Source: CAYSNP01 sp050945855
Lineage (GTDB): Bacteria; Bacillota; Clostridia; Christensenellales; DTU072
Direction: 5' to 3'
Assembly: GCA_050945855.1 (NCBI GenBank)
Contig: JBMNTS010000005.1
Span: forward strand, 3,069-67,068
Length of the DNA stretch: 64,000 nt
The notes beneath the pieces were generated by a model that saw only the letters and a program-made list of their open reading frames with translations, had not been told where the DNA came from and searched no databases. The position numbers and the translations under genes were made by a program. The number at the start of each line of letters is the position of its first letter. The stretch's first letter is position 1. Below are positions 18,601-26,465 of this stretch, piece by piece.

Positions 18601-19575
18601 GGCGTTTTCCATAAGCGCGCCCACAGGATTGGGCAAGCCCTGATAAAGCAGCCCCGCTATCCATTCAAGCGCCATGCCCGAGCCGCCCGCGTTACTCTCC
18701 AATACATAAACGCCGGGGACGGGTCCCACGCCTGACCATAGCCTTTGCTTAGGGTCGATTATCGGTTTTTCGGTAATCAATTGTATGGGCATGGTAGTGC
18801 CCGCCACGATTCCGCATTCCCCCGGGTTGACGATATTCATACCCAACAGCGCGCTTTGCGTATCTCCCGCGCCGTAGACCGCCCGCGCGCCCTCCTTAAT
18901 ATTGAGTTCCTTGCATAAATCGGGGAAAACCGTCCCCGCCTCGCTTGCGCAATCCACAAGCGGTGGCAAAAACGCCTTGTTAAGCTCCAGTTTTTCGATA
19001 AGCTCATCCGACCAGGCCGAATTTTTAAGGTCGAACAATAAGGTTTCCCCCGCCTGTGTTCTTTCCACTCCGATTTTTCCGCAAAGACGGTAGATTATGT
19101 AATCGGAAAGGGTGAATACGGTGGCGATTTTGTCATACAAATCCCTTTGCGTATCCTTTAGCCACAGCAGCTTGCACGCCGTAAGGTTGGGCATGGGCTT
19201 ATGCCCGCAGATGCTATAGATAAGGTCGGCGCAAGTGTCGTTTAAGCGCATTGTCGCATCTACCGCGCGCGCGTCCCTGTTGGGGGAAGCAAACAGCGCC
19301 TCCCCGTCCTTATCCAGCGCAACCAGGGTATGCCTCATGGAAGATACGCCTATTGCGGCAATCTCGCTTACCCCCGCGCGCCTGACGCACTCCGCTATGC
19401 TTTCCCTGACCGCCTGCCAAATCAGGCCGGTATCCATACCGAAGCCGTAATCGCCTATGGCGGATATGCCCCCTTTTACGTCGCGCCTGACCAGAGTAAC
19501 CAACTCCTTACCGCAAAAAAGGGCGCACCTTATGGAGCCGCCCCCGATATCAATGCCTATTACGTTTTTTTTCAT
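15640..19575 (-). CDS. Four-part fusion: FGGY kinase, 2-hydroxyacid dehydrogenase, SCP2, class II aldolase
   Basis: This uninterrupted 1311-residue protein joins four units. Residues 1-495 are an FGGY carbohydrate kinase (phosphate loop GIDIGGGS; likely base Asp238 in GAGDTQS; C-terminal GGGASKDD, 407-413). Residues 517-845 are a D-2-hydroxyacid dehydrogenase (NAD motif GLIGGGAIG; catalytic Arg761, Glu790, His809). Residues 911-1030 resemble an SCP2 sterol-carrier domain. Residues 1100-1300 are a class II aldolase (Glu1175; zinc ligands His1194, His1196, His1256). Flexible Ala/Pro/Lys linkers separate them (about 858-910 and 1031-1098); the second holds a basic-hydrophobic FFARLFGKK. All catalytic residues are kept. 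Kinase plus aldolase fits phosphorylation then cleavage of a sugar or polyol to a triose phosphate. The substrate is unknown: a pentulose, an AI-2-like or an inositol-derived compound are candidates. Confidence 0.88.
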   Translation of the reverse strand: MKKNVIGIDIGGGSIRCALFCGKELVTLVRRDVKGGISAIGDYGFGMDTGLIWQAVRESIAECVRRAGVSEIAAIGVSSMRHTLVALDKDGEALFASPNRDARAVDATMRLNDTCADLIYSICGHKPMPNLTACKLLWLKDTQRDLYDKIATVFTLSDYIIYRLCGKIGVERTQAGETLLFDLKNSAWSDELIEKLELNKAFLPPLVDCASEAGTVFPDLCKELNIKEGARAVYGAGDTQSALLGMNIVNPGECGIVAGTTMPIQLITEKPIIDPKQRLWSGVGPVPGVYVLESNAGGSGMALEWIAGLLYQGLPNPVGALMENAAAAPCGAGGLLSTVGASVFNVSVLALPIDQIYFSTTNHIPNEFDRSNISRGVVEGLAFGVKANIDQLAEVAGAEPEKIAIGGGASKDDIFPYIISQVTEKEIIRTALPEASVLGAAICAAAGAGIYKGLKEAAAEMVGVKDKFAGKEETYRRIYEEWREAYASSFETNMPLGALISELKSAEGEKKSGTQKAKLRIYSDADLSAEAIDLLRAYGEVTAKNYRDGDMLEGEEMISTLKNYDIFITEVDIVDADIVKALPNLRMIGVCRGNPTNIDVDACSAAGIAVVYTPGRNSEAVADLALAFMLNLARMIPQAAAFLKEEGGQAGDMGRMGAAYFRYQGMELWRKKVGLIGGGAIGKKVAKRLLAFGAQVLVYDPYLTFGAAALMGARKAELDELLSESDIISLHAPVTGQTKGMINAEAFAKMKDGAYFVNTARAALVDSAALLDALKSGKLAGAALDVFDVEPPAYNDPLVQMENVLCTPHIGGNTKQVSIHQGLIIAENIERLLKGELSSDVINRKALKDFSFTGERKVDIQALAGLKAKQTGVSDLDAASAKQEVKVSQKPETAPQKAPDTAATPAGAGGYMQLIEAFLKELSADEEVGQKTASKDISFQITFKDNGQSCYMYFKGGEVICGLGEFTGGAADVCLNMPIEIFDGMMKGTVNGAKAAMTGKMSFTGNVRKAMSMQSLLKLMMTSYGKAMASTGITDVSALSQAPIIAPQADTVKKEEARPVVERQAKKQGFFARLFGKKTEEKRETVEQKIIYAQPEAAKVGDVRDEILQVTNELYAKGLITGIGGNVSARCEDNPNHVWITPSSIFKGDLKADMMVRIDLDGNVVGESSLSASSEKMVHLAIYKKRPEIMAVIHSHAPAATLMALTNLSFKPVSTDAAFIGEVPVVDFVIPGSPELGDMVADALGAEGAAALMQNHGLVVCGNSVRRAADTTEVLEITAHKILECHKLGIQPVLLPKEAQEELASIGKMLV

Positions 19576-19768
19576 GCTTTCTACCTCTAAAAATTATATG
19601 TACAGAATATAGAAAATAATATAATTGACCGAGCACAAATCTATAAATCGACAATAATCATTGTAAATCAATAACATAATAAAGTCAATACGGACAAAAT
19701 GCAAAGCCTTCACCAATTGCTTTAAACAAAATTACATACAAAATTTTAAACATTACGTTTTAAACCTA

Positions 19769-19797
19769 TTGAATTATTTTGATAGAAATGATATAAT
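19769..19797 (+). promoter_or_regulatory. Promoter of the epimerase/TetR operon
   Basis: TTGAAT (19769-19774) and TATAAT (19792-19797) have a 17-base spacer and are followed by AAGGAGAGG before the ATG at 19825. The 249 bases between the divergent genes are AT-rich and otherwise show nothing I can name. Confidence 0.65.
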
Positions 19798-19824
19798 TGT
19801 GCAAACAACTTTAAGGAGAGGTGT

Positions 19825-21438
19825 ATGCAACCGATAAAAGTATTTATTACCGGGGCTTCGGGCTCCATGGGCAGCGAAGTGTTAAAAGCTGTTATGAACA
19901 ATGAAAAGTTCAACGGCATCGTGCTGCTCAGAAAAAAGAAGGCTAACGAAAAGCTGTGCGCGAAACTCAAAGCCAGATATCAAGACAGAATAGAAGTGGT
20001 TTTCGGCGATTTGTCCAATTTCAAAGATTGCGTGGACACGGTGGCAAAGGCGGATTACATTATTCATTGCGCCGCCATTATCCCGCCCGCTTCCGACCAC
20101 AACCCCGAGCTTGCGGAAAAAGCGAATTACATCGGCACAAAAAATCTGGTGGCGGCAATAGAGCAGGATAAAAACAAGGATAAAAAGAAGTTCGTTAATA
20201 TCGGTTCCATCGCCGAATACGGCAACCGCCATTTCCCCGCGCATTGGGGCAGGGTGGGCGACCCGCTGGTATCCTCCGTTTACGATTACTACGCCGTGAC
20301 CAAAATAAGAGGGGAGCGCTCCGTGGTGGAATCGGATATAAAGTACTGGGTGTCCCTAAGACAGAGCGGTATTCTTTACGATAACGTGCTGTTTAACAAT
20401 ATGAACGACGGCCTGATGTTCCACACCAACTGGAACACCTTTATAGAGTGGGCTACCGCGCGCGACAGCGGGCGTATGATACACAACCTCATAGAGCTTG
20501 ACTCTACAGGCAAGCTGCCGGAAAAATTCTGGCAAAGAGTGTATAACATCGGCAACGGCGACGGCGCGCGCGTTACCGGCTATCAGACGCTGGACAGGGG
20601 CTTTAAACTTATGGGCAGCAGCGCCGAGAAAATCTTTTCTCCGCATTGGCTTGCTACCCGCAATTTCCACTGCTTCTGGTATCTGGACTCCGACGAACTC
20701 AACAATTACCTCAATTTCAGGACGGAAAGCTTTGAGGACTTTTTCTCTAAGCTCGGCAAAAAGCTGTGGTATTTTAAGCTGGGTAAGCCCTTCCCCGGTC
20801 TTATCAGAAAATTTGCCATAGAAAGGCTGTTTAACGATACCAACGCGCCCATGTACTGGGTGAACAACAATATCACGGGCAGAGTAAACGCCTTTTTCGG
20901 CTCACGCGAGAAATTTGACAGCATACCCCGCAACTGGGACAATTTCAAGCCCATTCCCGGTGAGGAATTAAAGGATTTGTCCACGGCGGAAATACTTGAC
21001 CTCAGAGGAAAAACCGAACTCAGCAAAGAGGATATCGCCTTTATTTCGGACAACGAGTATAAGGGCAAAAACCGCGCTGTTATTCTCTCCCACGGTTACG
21101 ACGAATCCAAACCGGACAGCGAACTGACCATAGAGGATATGCGCGGCGCCGCCCAATTCAGAGGGGGCAAGTGCTTGTCGCCGTCCATGAAGAAGGGCGA
21201 TTTGCGCACAAAACTGAAGTGGGCGTGTCATGACGGGCATGAGTTTGAGGCGTCCCCTTATACGGTAATCAAAGCGGGATTCTGGTGCCCGGTGTGCTGC
21301 CAGCCCGTACCCTGGAATTTTGACGCGCTGTCAAAGAAGATACCTTTCTTCGCGCAGGCCTGGTATAATTCGCACAGTCCGGAAGAAAACGAGTTTTATC
21401 CGGCGGACTGCTATAAGGATATATTGAAAAATGAGTAA
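19825..21438 (+). CDS. NAD-dependent epimerase/dehydratase with C-terminal zinc-ribbon-like domain
   Basis: The 537-residue protein is an extended SDR: Rossmann motif TGASGSMG (9-16), HCAA after the fourth strand, and the YxxxK pair in YYAVTK. It acts on a nucleotide sugar or similar substrate. After about residue 440 the SDR fold ends, and a second domain shows C468-x3-H472 and C488-x2-C491 in the context KWACHDGHEFEASPY...FWCPVCC. This resembles the probable zinc-ribbon repeats (DUF4379-like) usually seen in unrelated proteins, so the pairing is odd. The ATG follows AAGGAGAGG. The next gene, a TetR regulator, overlaps its end by 8 bases. Confidence 0.75.
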   Translation: MQPIKVFITGASGSMGSEVLKAVMNNEKFNGIVLLRKKKANEKLCAKLKARYQDRIEVVFGDLSNFKDCVDTVAKADYIIHCAAIIPPASDHNPELAEKANYIGTKNLVAAIEQDKNKDKKKFVNIGSIAEYGNRHFPAHWGRVGDPLVSSVYDYYAVTKIRGERSVVESDIKYWVSLRQSGILYDNVLFNNMNDGLMFHTNWNTFIEWATARDSGRMIHNLIELDSTGKLPEKFWQRVYNIGNGDGARVTGYQTLDRGFKLMGSSAEKIFSPHWLATRNFHCFWYLDSDELNNYLNFRTESFEDFFSKLGKKLWYFKLGKPFPGLIRKFAIERLFNDTNAPMYWVNNNITGRVNAFFGSREKFDSIPRNWDNFKPIPGEELKDLSTAEILDLRGKTELSKEDIAFISDNEYKGKNRAVILSHGYDESKPDSELTIEDMRGAAQFRGGKCLSPSMKKGDLRTKLKWACHDGHEFEASPYTVIKAGFWCPVCCQPVPWNFDALSKKIPFFAQAWYNSHSPEENEFYPADCYKDILKNE

Positions 21439-22009
21439 AAGATACGGCGGAAAAAGAGAGCAGATACTGGATGCCGCACTGCGCCTTGTCGCCCGCTACA
21501 ACGATTTTAACATCACGGTGCGGCAGATAGCCGCGGAGGCCAAAGTCAACGTGGCGGCCATCAATTACTATTTCAAGAGCAAGAAAGAAATGATGGCGCA
21601 AATGGAAAAGTTGTTTATGGACAATCTCCATGACGCCTTTACTCCCGTTTGCGAAAAGACGCTTTCCCCCGATGAGAGGCTAAAGGAATGGGTGAAGAAG
21701 TCATTGGGCTACGCGCGGCGTTATCCCGGCATTTTGGTATTCCTTAAAGATAAGTTCAGCAACCCGAAAGACAATGAATTTGAAAACGCCATGCGGCGCG
21801 CATTAAGCGAAAAGTTCACGCTTCTGAGGGAGCTTATCTTAGACAGCGTGCGCCCCGAAAGGCAGGAGGAGGAGTTGCTTATTATGACGCTGGGAGCGGT
21901 GATGCTCCTCCCCCTTATCGCGGATATGCCGGGCATGGGACTGCCCAAAGACCTGGACGAGCATATACAATACGTGATTACGATAATAGAAAAATTTAAA
22001 AGCAGATAA
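21431..22009 (+). CDS. TetR-family transcriptional regulator
   Basis: The 192-residue protein has the TetR DNA-binding domain in its first 50 residues (REQILDAALRLVARYNDFNI, then VRQIAAEAKVNVAAINYYFK) and a helical ligand-binding domain after it. It starts inside the last codons of the upstream epimerase and is followed 21 bases later by a second epimerase-like gene. It most likely represses this three-gene operon in response to a small molecule. Neighbouring inositol genes have their own promoter and may or may not be targets; no IolR-type regulator is present. Confidence 0.9.
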   Translation: MSKRYGGKREQILDAALRLVARYNDFNITVRQIAAEAKVNVAAINYYFKSKKEMMAQMEKLFMDNLHDAFTPVCEKTLSPDERLKEWVKKSLGYARRYPGILVFLKDKFSNPKDNEFENAMRRALSEKFTLLRELILDSVRPERQEEELLIMTLGAVMLLPLIADMPGMGLPKDLDEHIQYVITIIEKFKSR

Positions 22010-22030
22010 AATATTAAGGAGAAAAAACGA

Positions 22031-23125
22031 ATGGAAGTAAAAAAAGTGTTTATAGTCGGCGGAACGGGATTCTTAGGCTATTACTCCGCTCTGGAATTTC
22101 TGAAAAAGGGCATAGCGGTAAGCTCCGCTTCTATTCCCGACGTAAAATTGGGGGATTGGTTTCCCAAGCAGATTGACATTGTAAGCGACAACTTAAACGT
22201 GTTTTCCGCAAGCGCGGAAGAGCTTACGGAGGTTTTCGCGGGGCATGACGCCATTGTTTACGCGGTAGGCCCGGATGACAGGTACACGCCGCCCGCTCCC
22301 GCTTTCGAGTTCTTTTTTGACAAGCTGGTTACACAGTGCGTAAAGGTGGTAAAGGCGGCAAGAGCGGCGGGAGTAAAGAGGGCGGTTATATTAAACTCTT
22401 ATTTTGCATATTTTGACAGGCAGCCGCAATATAACGGACAGCTTTCCAACAATCACGCTTATATCAAGTCAAGGGTAAGACAGGCGGAGGAGACCATTAA
22501 GGCGGGCAAGGAAGGCGTTATGGACGTTATGATTCTGGAATTGCCTTATATATTCGGCAGTATGCCGGGCAGAATGCCTTTATGGAAAGAGGTGTTTTTA
22601 GACAGATTCGACACAATGCCCGCCGTATTCTTCCCCAAGGGGGGTACGGTTATGGTGCACGTGAGAGGAGTGGCTCACGCCGTGGTGGGCGCGACATTAA
22701 ACGGCAAACACGGCGAAAGGTATCCTATCGGACTGTACAATATGAAGTATAAGGACATGATAAGGATAATGTACGATGCCATAGACAATAAGAAAAAAAT
22801 CATCAATTCTCCCACCTGGATTGCGTATCTGGCAGGCTTGTTCTTAAAGATGAAGGACAAGAGGGAAGGAAAGGAAGGCGGGCTTGATTACGCCAAACTT
22901 ATGACGGATATTCAATCGCGCGATTTGTTCTATTCGCAGGAAGTCATTGACAAGACCAAAGAGGATTTAGGCTATGACGAGCTGGGCTTTGAGGACTTCG
23001 ACGTAAAGGAAGGCATTCAAAGCACCATGCAGGCTTGCTATCCGGAAAAATTCCCCTCTTCCGACCCCGCCAATCAGGTAAAAGAGGATCTGGAGATAAT
23101 TAATAAAGTTTGGAAAAACAAATAG
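22031..23125 (+). CDS. NAD-dependent epimerase/dehydratase family protein
   Basis: This 364-residue extended SDR opens with VFIVGGTGFLGYYSA (nucleotide-binding GxxGxxG at 10-16) and has AVGPDD where such enzymes place the fourth strand. A tyrosine and lysine in NNHAYIKSR look like the catalytic pair. It is related to, but clearly different from, the protein at 19825 and lacks the zinc-ribbon tail. The ATG follows AAGGAG. It is the last gene of the operon, closed by the terminator at 23149. Substrate unknown; sugar or lipid-linked sugar reductase roles are possible. Confidence 0.8.
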   Translation: MEVKKVFIVGGTGFLGYYSALEFLKKGIAVSSASIPDVKLGDWFPKQIDIVSDNLNVFSASAEELTEVFAGHDAIVYAVGPDDRYTPPAPAFEFFFDKLVTQCVKVVKAARAAGVKRAVILNSYFAYFDRQPQYNGQLSNNHAYIKSRVRQAEETIKAGKEGVMDVMILELPYIFGSMPGRMPLWKEVFLDRFDTMPAVFFPKGGTVMVHVRGVAHAVVGATLNGKHGERYPIGLYNMKYKDMIRIMYDAIDNKKKIINSPTWIAYLAGLFLKMKDKREGKEGGLDYAKLMTDIQSRDLFYSQEVIDKTKEDLGYDELGFEDFDVKEGIQSTMQACYPEKFPSSDPANQVKEDLEIINKVWKNK

Positions 23126-23148
23126 TTAAAAAGACACATAATACAGAG

Positions 23149-23182
23149 CGGCCGCCCCGAGCATTCTTTGGGCGGCCGTTTT
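23149..23182 (+). terminator. Strong rho-independent terminator
   Basis: CGGCCGCCC and GGGCGGCCG form a 9-base-pair GC-rich stem (23149-23178), followed by TTTTATTGTT. It separates the epimerase operon from the inositol operon. Confidence 0.85.
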
Positions 23183-23212
23183 ATTGTTATGCTTTTTCCG
23201 GCCTGTAAGTTA

Positions 23213-23241
23213 TTTACTTTTGAGTGTAAATATTGTACAAT
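23213..23241 (+). promoter_or_regulatory. Promoter of the inositol operon
   Basis: TTTACT (23213-23218) and TACAAT (23236-23241) have a 17-base spacer. This is the only promoter I see for the tightly packed genes from 23268 to 32288. No dyad that looks like an IolR operator is evident. Confidence 0.45.
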
Positions 23242-23267
23242 GTGCTTAATTGTGAGGTGACAAAAAA

Positions 23268-24659
23268 TTGATGGAAAAGAGATATTTAACCAAAAGGGAA
23301 AAATGGTCTTTCAGCCTTGCCGGATTGGGTCAGAATATGGCTTACGGCATAATGAGCAGCTTCCTGCTTACCTTTTATACGGACATTATGTTTTCGGACG
23401 CGCTCTGGGTGATTACCGTGATTATGATTATCGCGCGGGTGTGGGACGCGGTGAACGACCTTATTATGGGCTCTATCGTAGACCGTACGCGCACCCGGCT
23501 GGGTAAGTGCAGACCGTATCTTCTGGCCGCGCCCCTGCCCATAGCGGTATTTACCGTATTGATATTTATTAAGCCGGAACTGCCGCTGGCGGCCAGGGTG
23601 GCATACGCTATGTTTACTTATATTATGTGGGGTATGCTCTATACGATAGCTGACGTGCCTTTCTGGGCGCTTCCCTCCACCATGACTCCCAACGCCGCGG
23701 AAAGGGCGGACTTTTTAAGCTTTGCCCGCATAGTCAACGGCATTGGGGCGGCGCTGCCCATATTGGTTATGGAATTGTTCAAAGGGGACAGCGGCTACAC
23801 CAAGCAAAGCTACCTGTATTCTGCGATAATTATGGCAGCGGCGGGCTGCAGCCTGTATCTGCTCGCCTTTTTCAATTGCAGGGAAAGGATAAGACCGCCG
23901 GAGAAAAAGGAAACGCTTATTGACAATATCAAACTTATCCGGCTTAACAAGCCGCTTAAACTGGTGATTTGCTTAGGCGTGCTTTGCTTCGGGCGGTATA
24001 TCGTAAATATGTTTTTGATTTACGCCTCCAGGGATATCTTTATCGGCGCGCCGCAGGGCTTTTCCATGATATTGCTAAGCCTTGTAATCGGCCTGGGCAC
24101 CTTCCCCGGCATGGCGGTTATGCCCGCTTTGTTTAAGAAATTCAATTATAAGCAGATAGCGATAGGCGCGGGTACCGCTTCTTTTGTTTTTCAGCTGGCG
24201 CTGTTTATAGCGGGCGTGGCGTCGGGATATAATTATTATGTCGCGCTGCCCTTCTTGTTTTTCTGCGGCATACCTTTCGGCGTTTACAATACCCTTACTT
24301 TCGCGATAATCGGGGACAGCGTGGATTACATGGAATGGAAAACGGGAAAGAGGATAGAGGGTATAGGCTTTGCCTGTCAGACCTTTATCAACAAAATGGG
24401 CGCGGCTATCTCTACCGGCTTGATACCGCTGTTGCTTATTCTGGTGGGATACCTTGCTCCCGAAAAGCGGGATGCGGACTACGCCATACCCCGTCTGGGA
24501 CTGCTTATTGTCTTTTCTTTAGTGCCCGCGGTAAGCATGCTTTTGTCCACAATACCCATGTATTTTTACGACTATGTGGGCAAGACCAAGGAAAGGGCGT
24601 TGGAAGAGCTGGCGGCGACGCGCAGACGTGAAGGCAGAATAATAGAAGGAGAGATTTAG
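23268..24659 (+). CDS. GPH-family sugar/polyol:cation symporter (MFS)
   Basis: This protein of about 463 residues has twelve predicted membrane segments and the glycoside-pentoside-hexuronide (GPH) family pattern: GQNMAYGIMSS in helix 1, then W-x-A-x-N-D-x-x-M-G followed by a D-R/K-x-x-x-R-x-G-K-x-R-P-Y-like loop, and GDSVDYMEWKTGKR in the second half. Translation starts at TTG 23268 or the adjoining ATG 23271; the GAGGTG site fits the TTG slightly better. As the first gene of the inositol operon, overlapping iolC by one base, it probably imports inositol or a derivative. A paralog lies at 41821. Confidence 0.88.
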   Translation: MMEKRYLTKREKWSFSLAGLGQNMAYGIMSSFLLTFYTDIMFSDALWVITVIMIIARVWDAVNDLIMGSIVDRTRTRLGKCRPYLLAAPLPIAVFTVLIFIKPELPLAARVAYAMFTYIMWGMLYTIADVPFWALPSTMTPNAAERADFLSFARIVNGIGAALPILVMELFKGDSGYTKQSYLYSAIIMAAAGCSLYLLAFFNCRERIRPPEKKETLIDNIKLIRLNKPLKLVICLGVLCFGRYIVNMFLIYASRDIFIGAPQGFSMILLSLVIGLGTFPGMAVMPALFKKFNYKQIAIGAGTASFVFQLALFIAGVASGYNYYVALPFLFFCGIPFGVYNTLTFAIIGDSVDYMEWKTGKRIEGIGFACQTFINKMGAAISTGLIPLLLILVGYLAPEKRDADYAIPRLGLLIVFSLVPAVSMLLSTIPMYFYDYVGKTKERALEELAATRRREGRIIEGEI

Positions 24660-25681
24660 TGCAAATGAAGTATATAGAATTTGATTCCAAAAGACCTCTG
24701 GACGTGGTGCCGATAGGCAGAATCGCGATTGATTTCAACCCCATAGATTATTTCAAAACGCTGGCGGAAAGCGACAGCTTTAAAAAATATCTGGGCGGCT
24801 CCCCCGCCAATATCGCGGTGGGACTGGCGCGGCTCAATAAAAAAGTGGGCTTTATCGGCGCGGTGAGCGACGACCGCTTCGGCGATTACGTGACCGGCTT
24901 TTTTGAAAACGAGGGTATTGACACTTCGCAGATTGTGCGCGCCAAAGGCGGCGAAAAGCTGGGGCTTACCTTTACCGAAATACTCTCCCCCCACGAGAGC
25001 AGCATATTGATGTACCGGGACGGTATCGCGGATCTGACCATCGCTCCCGAAAACGTTAGCGAGGAATATATAAAGAACGCTAAAATGCTTTTGATATCGG
25101 GCACCGCCCTGTCCAAAAGCCCGTCAAGGGAAGCCTGTCTTACCGCTCTGCAATACGCTCAAAACCATAACACCGTAGTGCTGTTTGATATAGACTACCG
25201 TCCGTACAGCTGGCAAAGCGATTACGAAATCGCGCTGTATTATTCGCTGGTAGCGGAAAAGAGCGACATCATTATGGGCAGCAGAGAAGAATATAACCTG
25301 ATGGAAGCCTTGATAGAAAAAGGCAGAACGGACACCCGGACAGCCGCGTATTGGCTATCCAAAAAGGCGAAAATCGTAATTATCAAGCACGGCAAAAAAG
25401 GCTCCACCGCCTACACGGGCGACAACAAGAGCTACAGCATCAAGCCTTTTCCCGTTACCGCGCTCAAGTCCTTCGGCGGCGGCGACGGCTACGGCTCCGC
25501 TTTTATTTACGCCCTGCTTGAGGGAGAGGATATAGAGCAAGCCTTGGAGTTGGGCTCCGCCAGCGCGTCCATGCTGGTAGCCGCTCACGGCTGCTCACTG
25601 TTTATGCCCACTCTTGAACAAATCCGCGCCTTTATCAAAGAGAGCAAAGAAAAATACGGCGAAATGGTAGCTAAGGAGTAG
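24659..25681 (+). CDS. iolC: 5-dehydro-2-deoxygluconokinase
   Basis: The 340-residue PfkB-family kinase phosphorylates 2-deoxy-5-keto-D-gluconate in inositol breakdown. It shows the N-terminal GGSPANIAVGLARL (47-60), the DIDYRPYSW segment typical of IolC, and the catalytic base Asp276 in GGGDGYGSAF, a form characteristic of IolC where most PfkB kinases have GAGD. Start: GTG at 24659 overlaps the transporter stop and follows AAGGAG; an ATG at 24665 is possible but badly spaced. It lies in iol order with iolB, iolD, iolE and iolG. Confidence 0.93.
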   Translation: MQMKYIEFDSKRPLDVVPIGRIAIDFNPIDYFKTLAESDSFKKYLGGSPANIAVGLARLNKKVGFIGAVSDDRFGDYVTGFFENEGIDTSQIVRAKGGEKLGLTFTEILSPHESSILMYRDGIADLTIAPENVSEEYIKNAKMLLISGTALSKSPSREACLTALQYAQNHNTVVLFDIDYRPYSWQSDYEIALYYSLVAEKSDIIMGSREEYNLMEALIEKGRTDTRTAAYWLSKKAKIVIIKHGKKGSTAYTGDNKSYSIKPFPVTALKSFGGGDGYGSAFIYALLEGEDIEQALELGSASASMLVAAHGCSLFMPTLEQIRAFIKESKEKYGEMVAKE

Positions 25682-25685
25682 AAAG

Positions 25686-26447
25686 ATGTTTGATTATCCC
25701 GAATATGTGAACAACAAAAAGGTGCTGTCGGAAACAGGCGGCAAAAACGCCGCCATGATGATGGATATTACCCTGTATTTAATGGAGGCGGGGGAAAAGA
25801 AAACATTTTTTGACAAAGATAAGGAAACGGCGGTATTGCTGCTCAGCGGACGGCTTAAAGTATCCTGGCAGGATAAAAGCGCCGTCCTTTACCGCAAAAG
25901 CGTGTTTGAGCAGGAGGCAAGCTGTCTGCATTTCCCTTGCGGAGTAAGCGCGGAGGTCGAGGCTGTGGAGCCTTGCGAAATTCTGGCGCAAAGCACGCTC
26001 AACGATAAGGTATTTGCGCCCGTTTTGTATAAGCCGGAGGATATTATCCTTGCCACATCCTGCGAGGGCAGATGGGAGAATACCGCGGTAAGAAAGGTTA
26101 AGACGGTTTTTGATTATTCCGTGGCGCCCTATTCCAATATGGTGTTGGGCGAGGTGGTCGCGCCCCAAGGGCGTTGGTGGAGTTATATCCCGCACAGCCA
26201 CCCTCAGCCCGAAGTGTATTATTACAAATTTGAAAGAAAAGAGGGCTTCGGCGCTTGCTTTATCGGGGAGACGGCGTATACAATAAAGGACGGCTCCTGC
26301 GGCGCGTTCGAGGGCGGACTCAATCACCCTCAGGTCACCGCGCCCGGCTACCCTATGTACTGCTGCTGGATGATAAGACACCTGCCAAATAATCCCTGGA
26401 CGGACAGGATTGACGATACGAGATATACCTGGTTGCTGAATCAATAA
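25686..26447 (+). CDS. iolB: 5-deoxy-glucuronate isomerase
   Basis: This 253-residue bicupin isomerises 5-deoxy-D-glucuronate to 2-deoxy-5-keto-D-gluconate, the step just before IolC. The metal site is visible as HSHPQPEVYYY, with His170, His172 and Glu176, followed by the expected RWWSYIPHSHP context and a closing HLPNNPW. Length is close to Bacillus IolB (about 270). It begins 4 bases after iolC with its own ribosome binding site, so the two are co-translated. Confidence 0.94.
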   Translation: MFDYPEYVNNKKVLSETGGKNAAMMMDITLYLMEAGEKKTFFDKDKETAVLLLSGRLKVSWQDKSAVLYRKSVFEQEASCLHFPCGVSAEVEAVEPCEILAQSTLNDKVFAPVLYKPEDIILATSCEGRWENTAVRKVKTVFDYSVAPYSNMVLGEVVAPQGRWWSYIPHSHPQPEVYYYKFERKEGFGACFIGETAYTIKDGSCGAFEGGLNHPQVTAPGYPMYCCWMIRHLPNNPWTDRIDDTRYTWLLNQ

Positions 26448-26465
26448 TCTTTTTAGGAGGACAAA

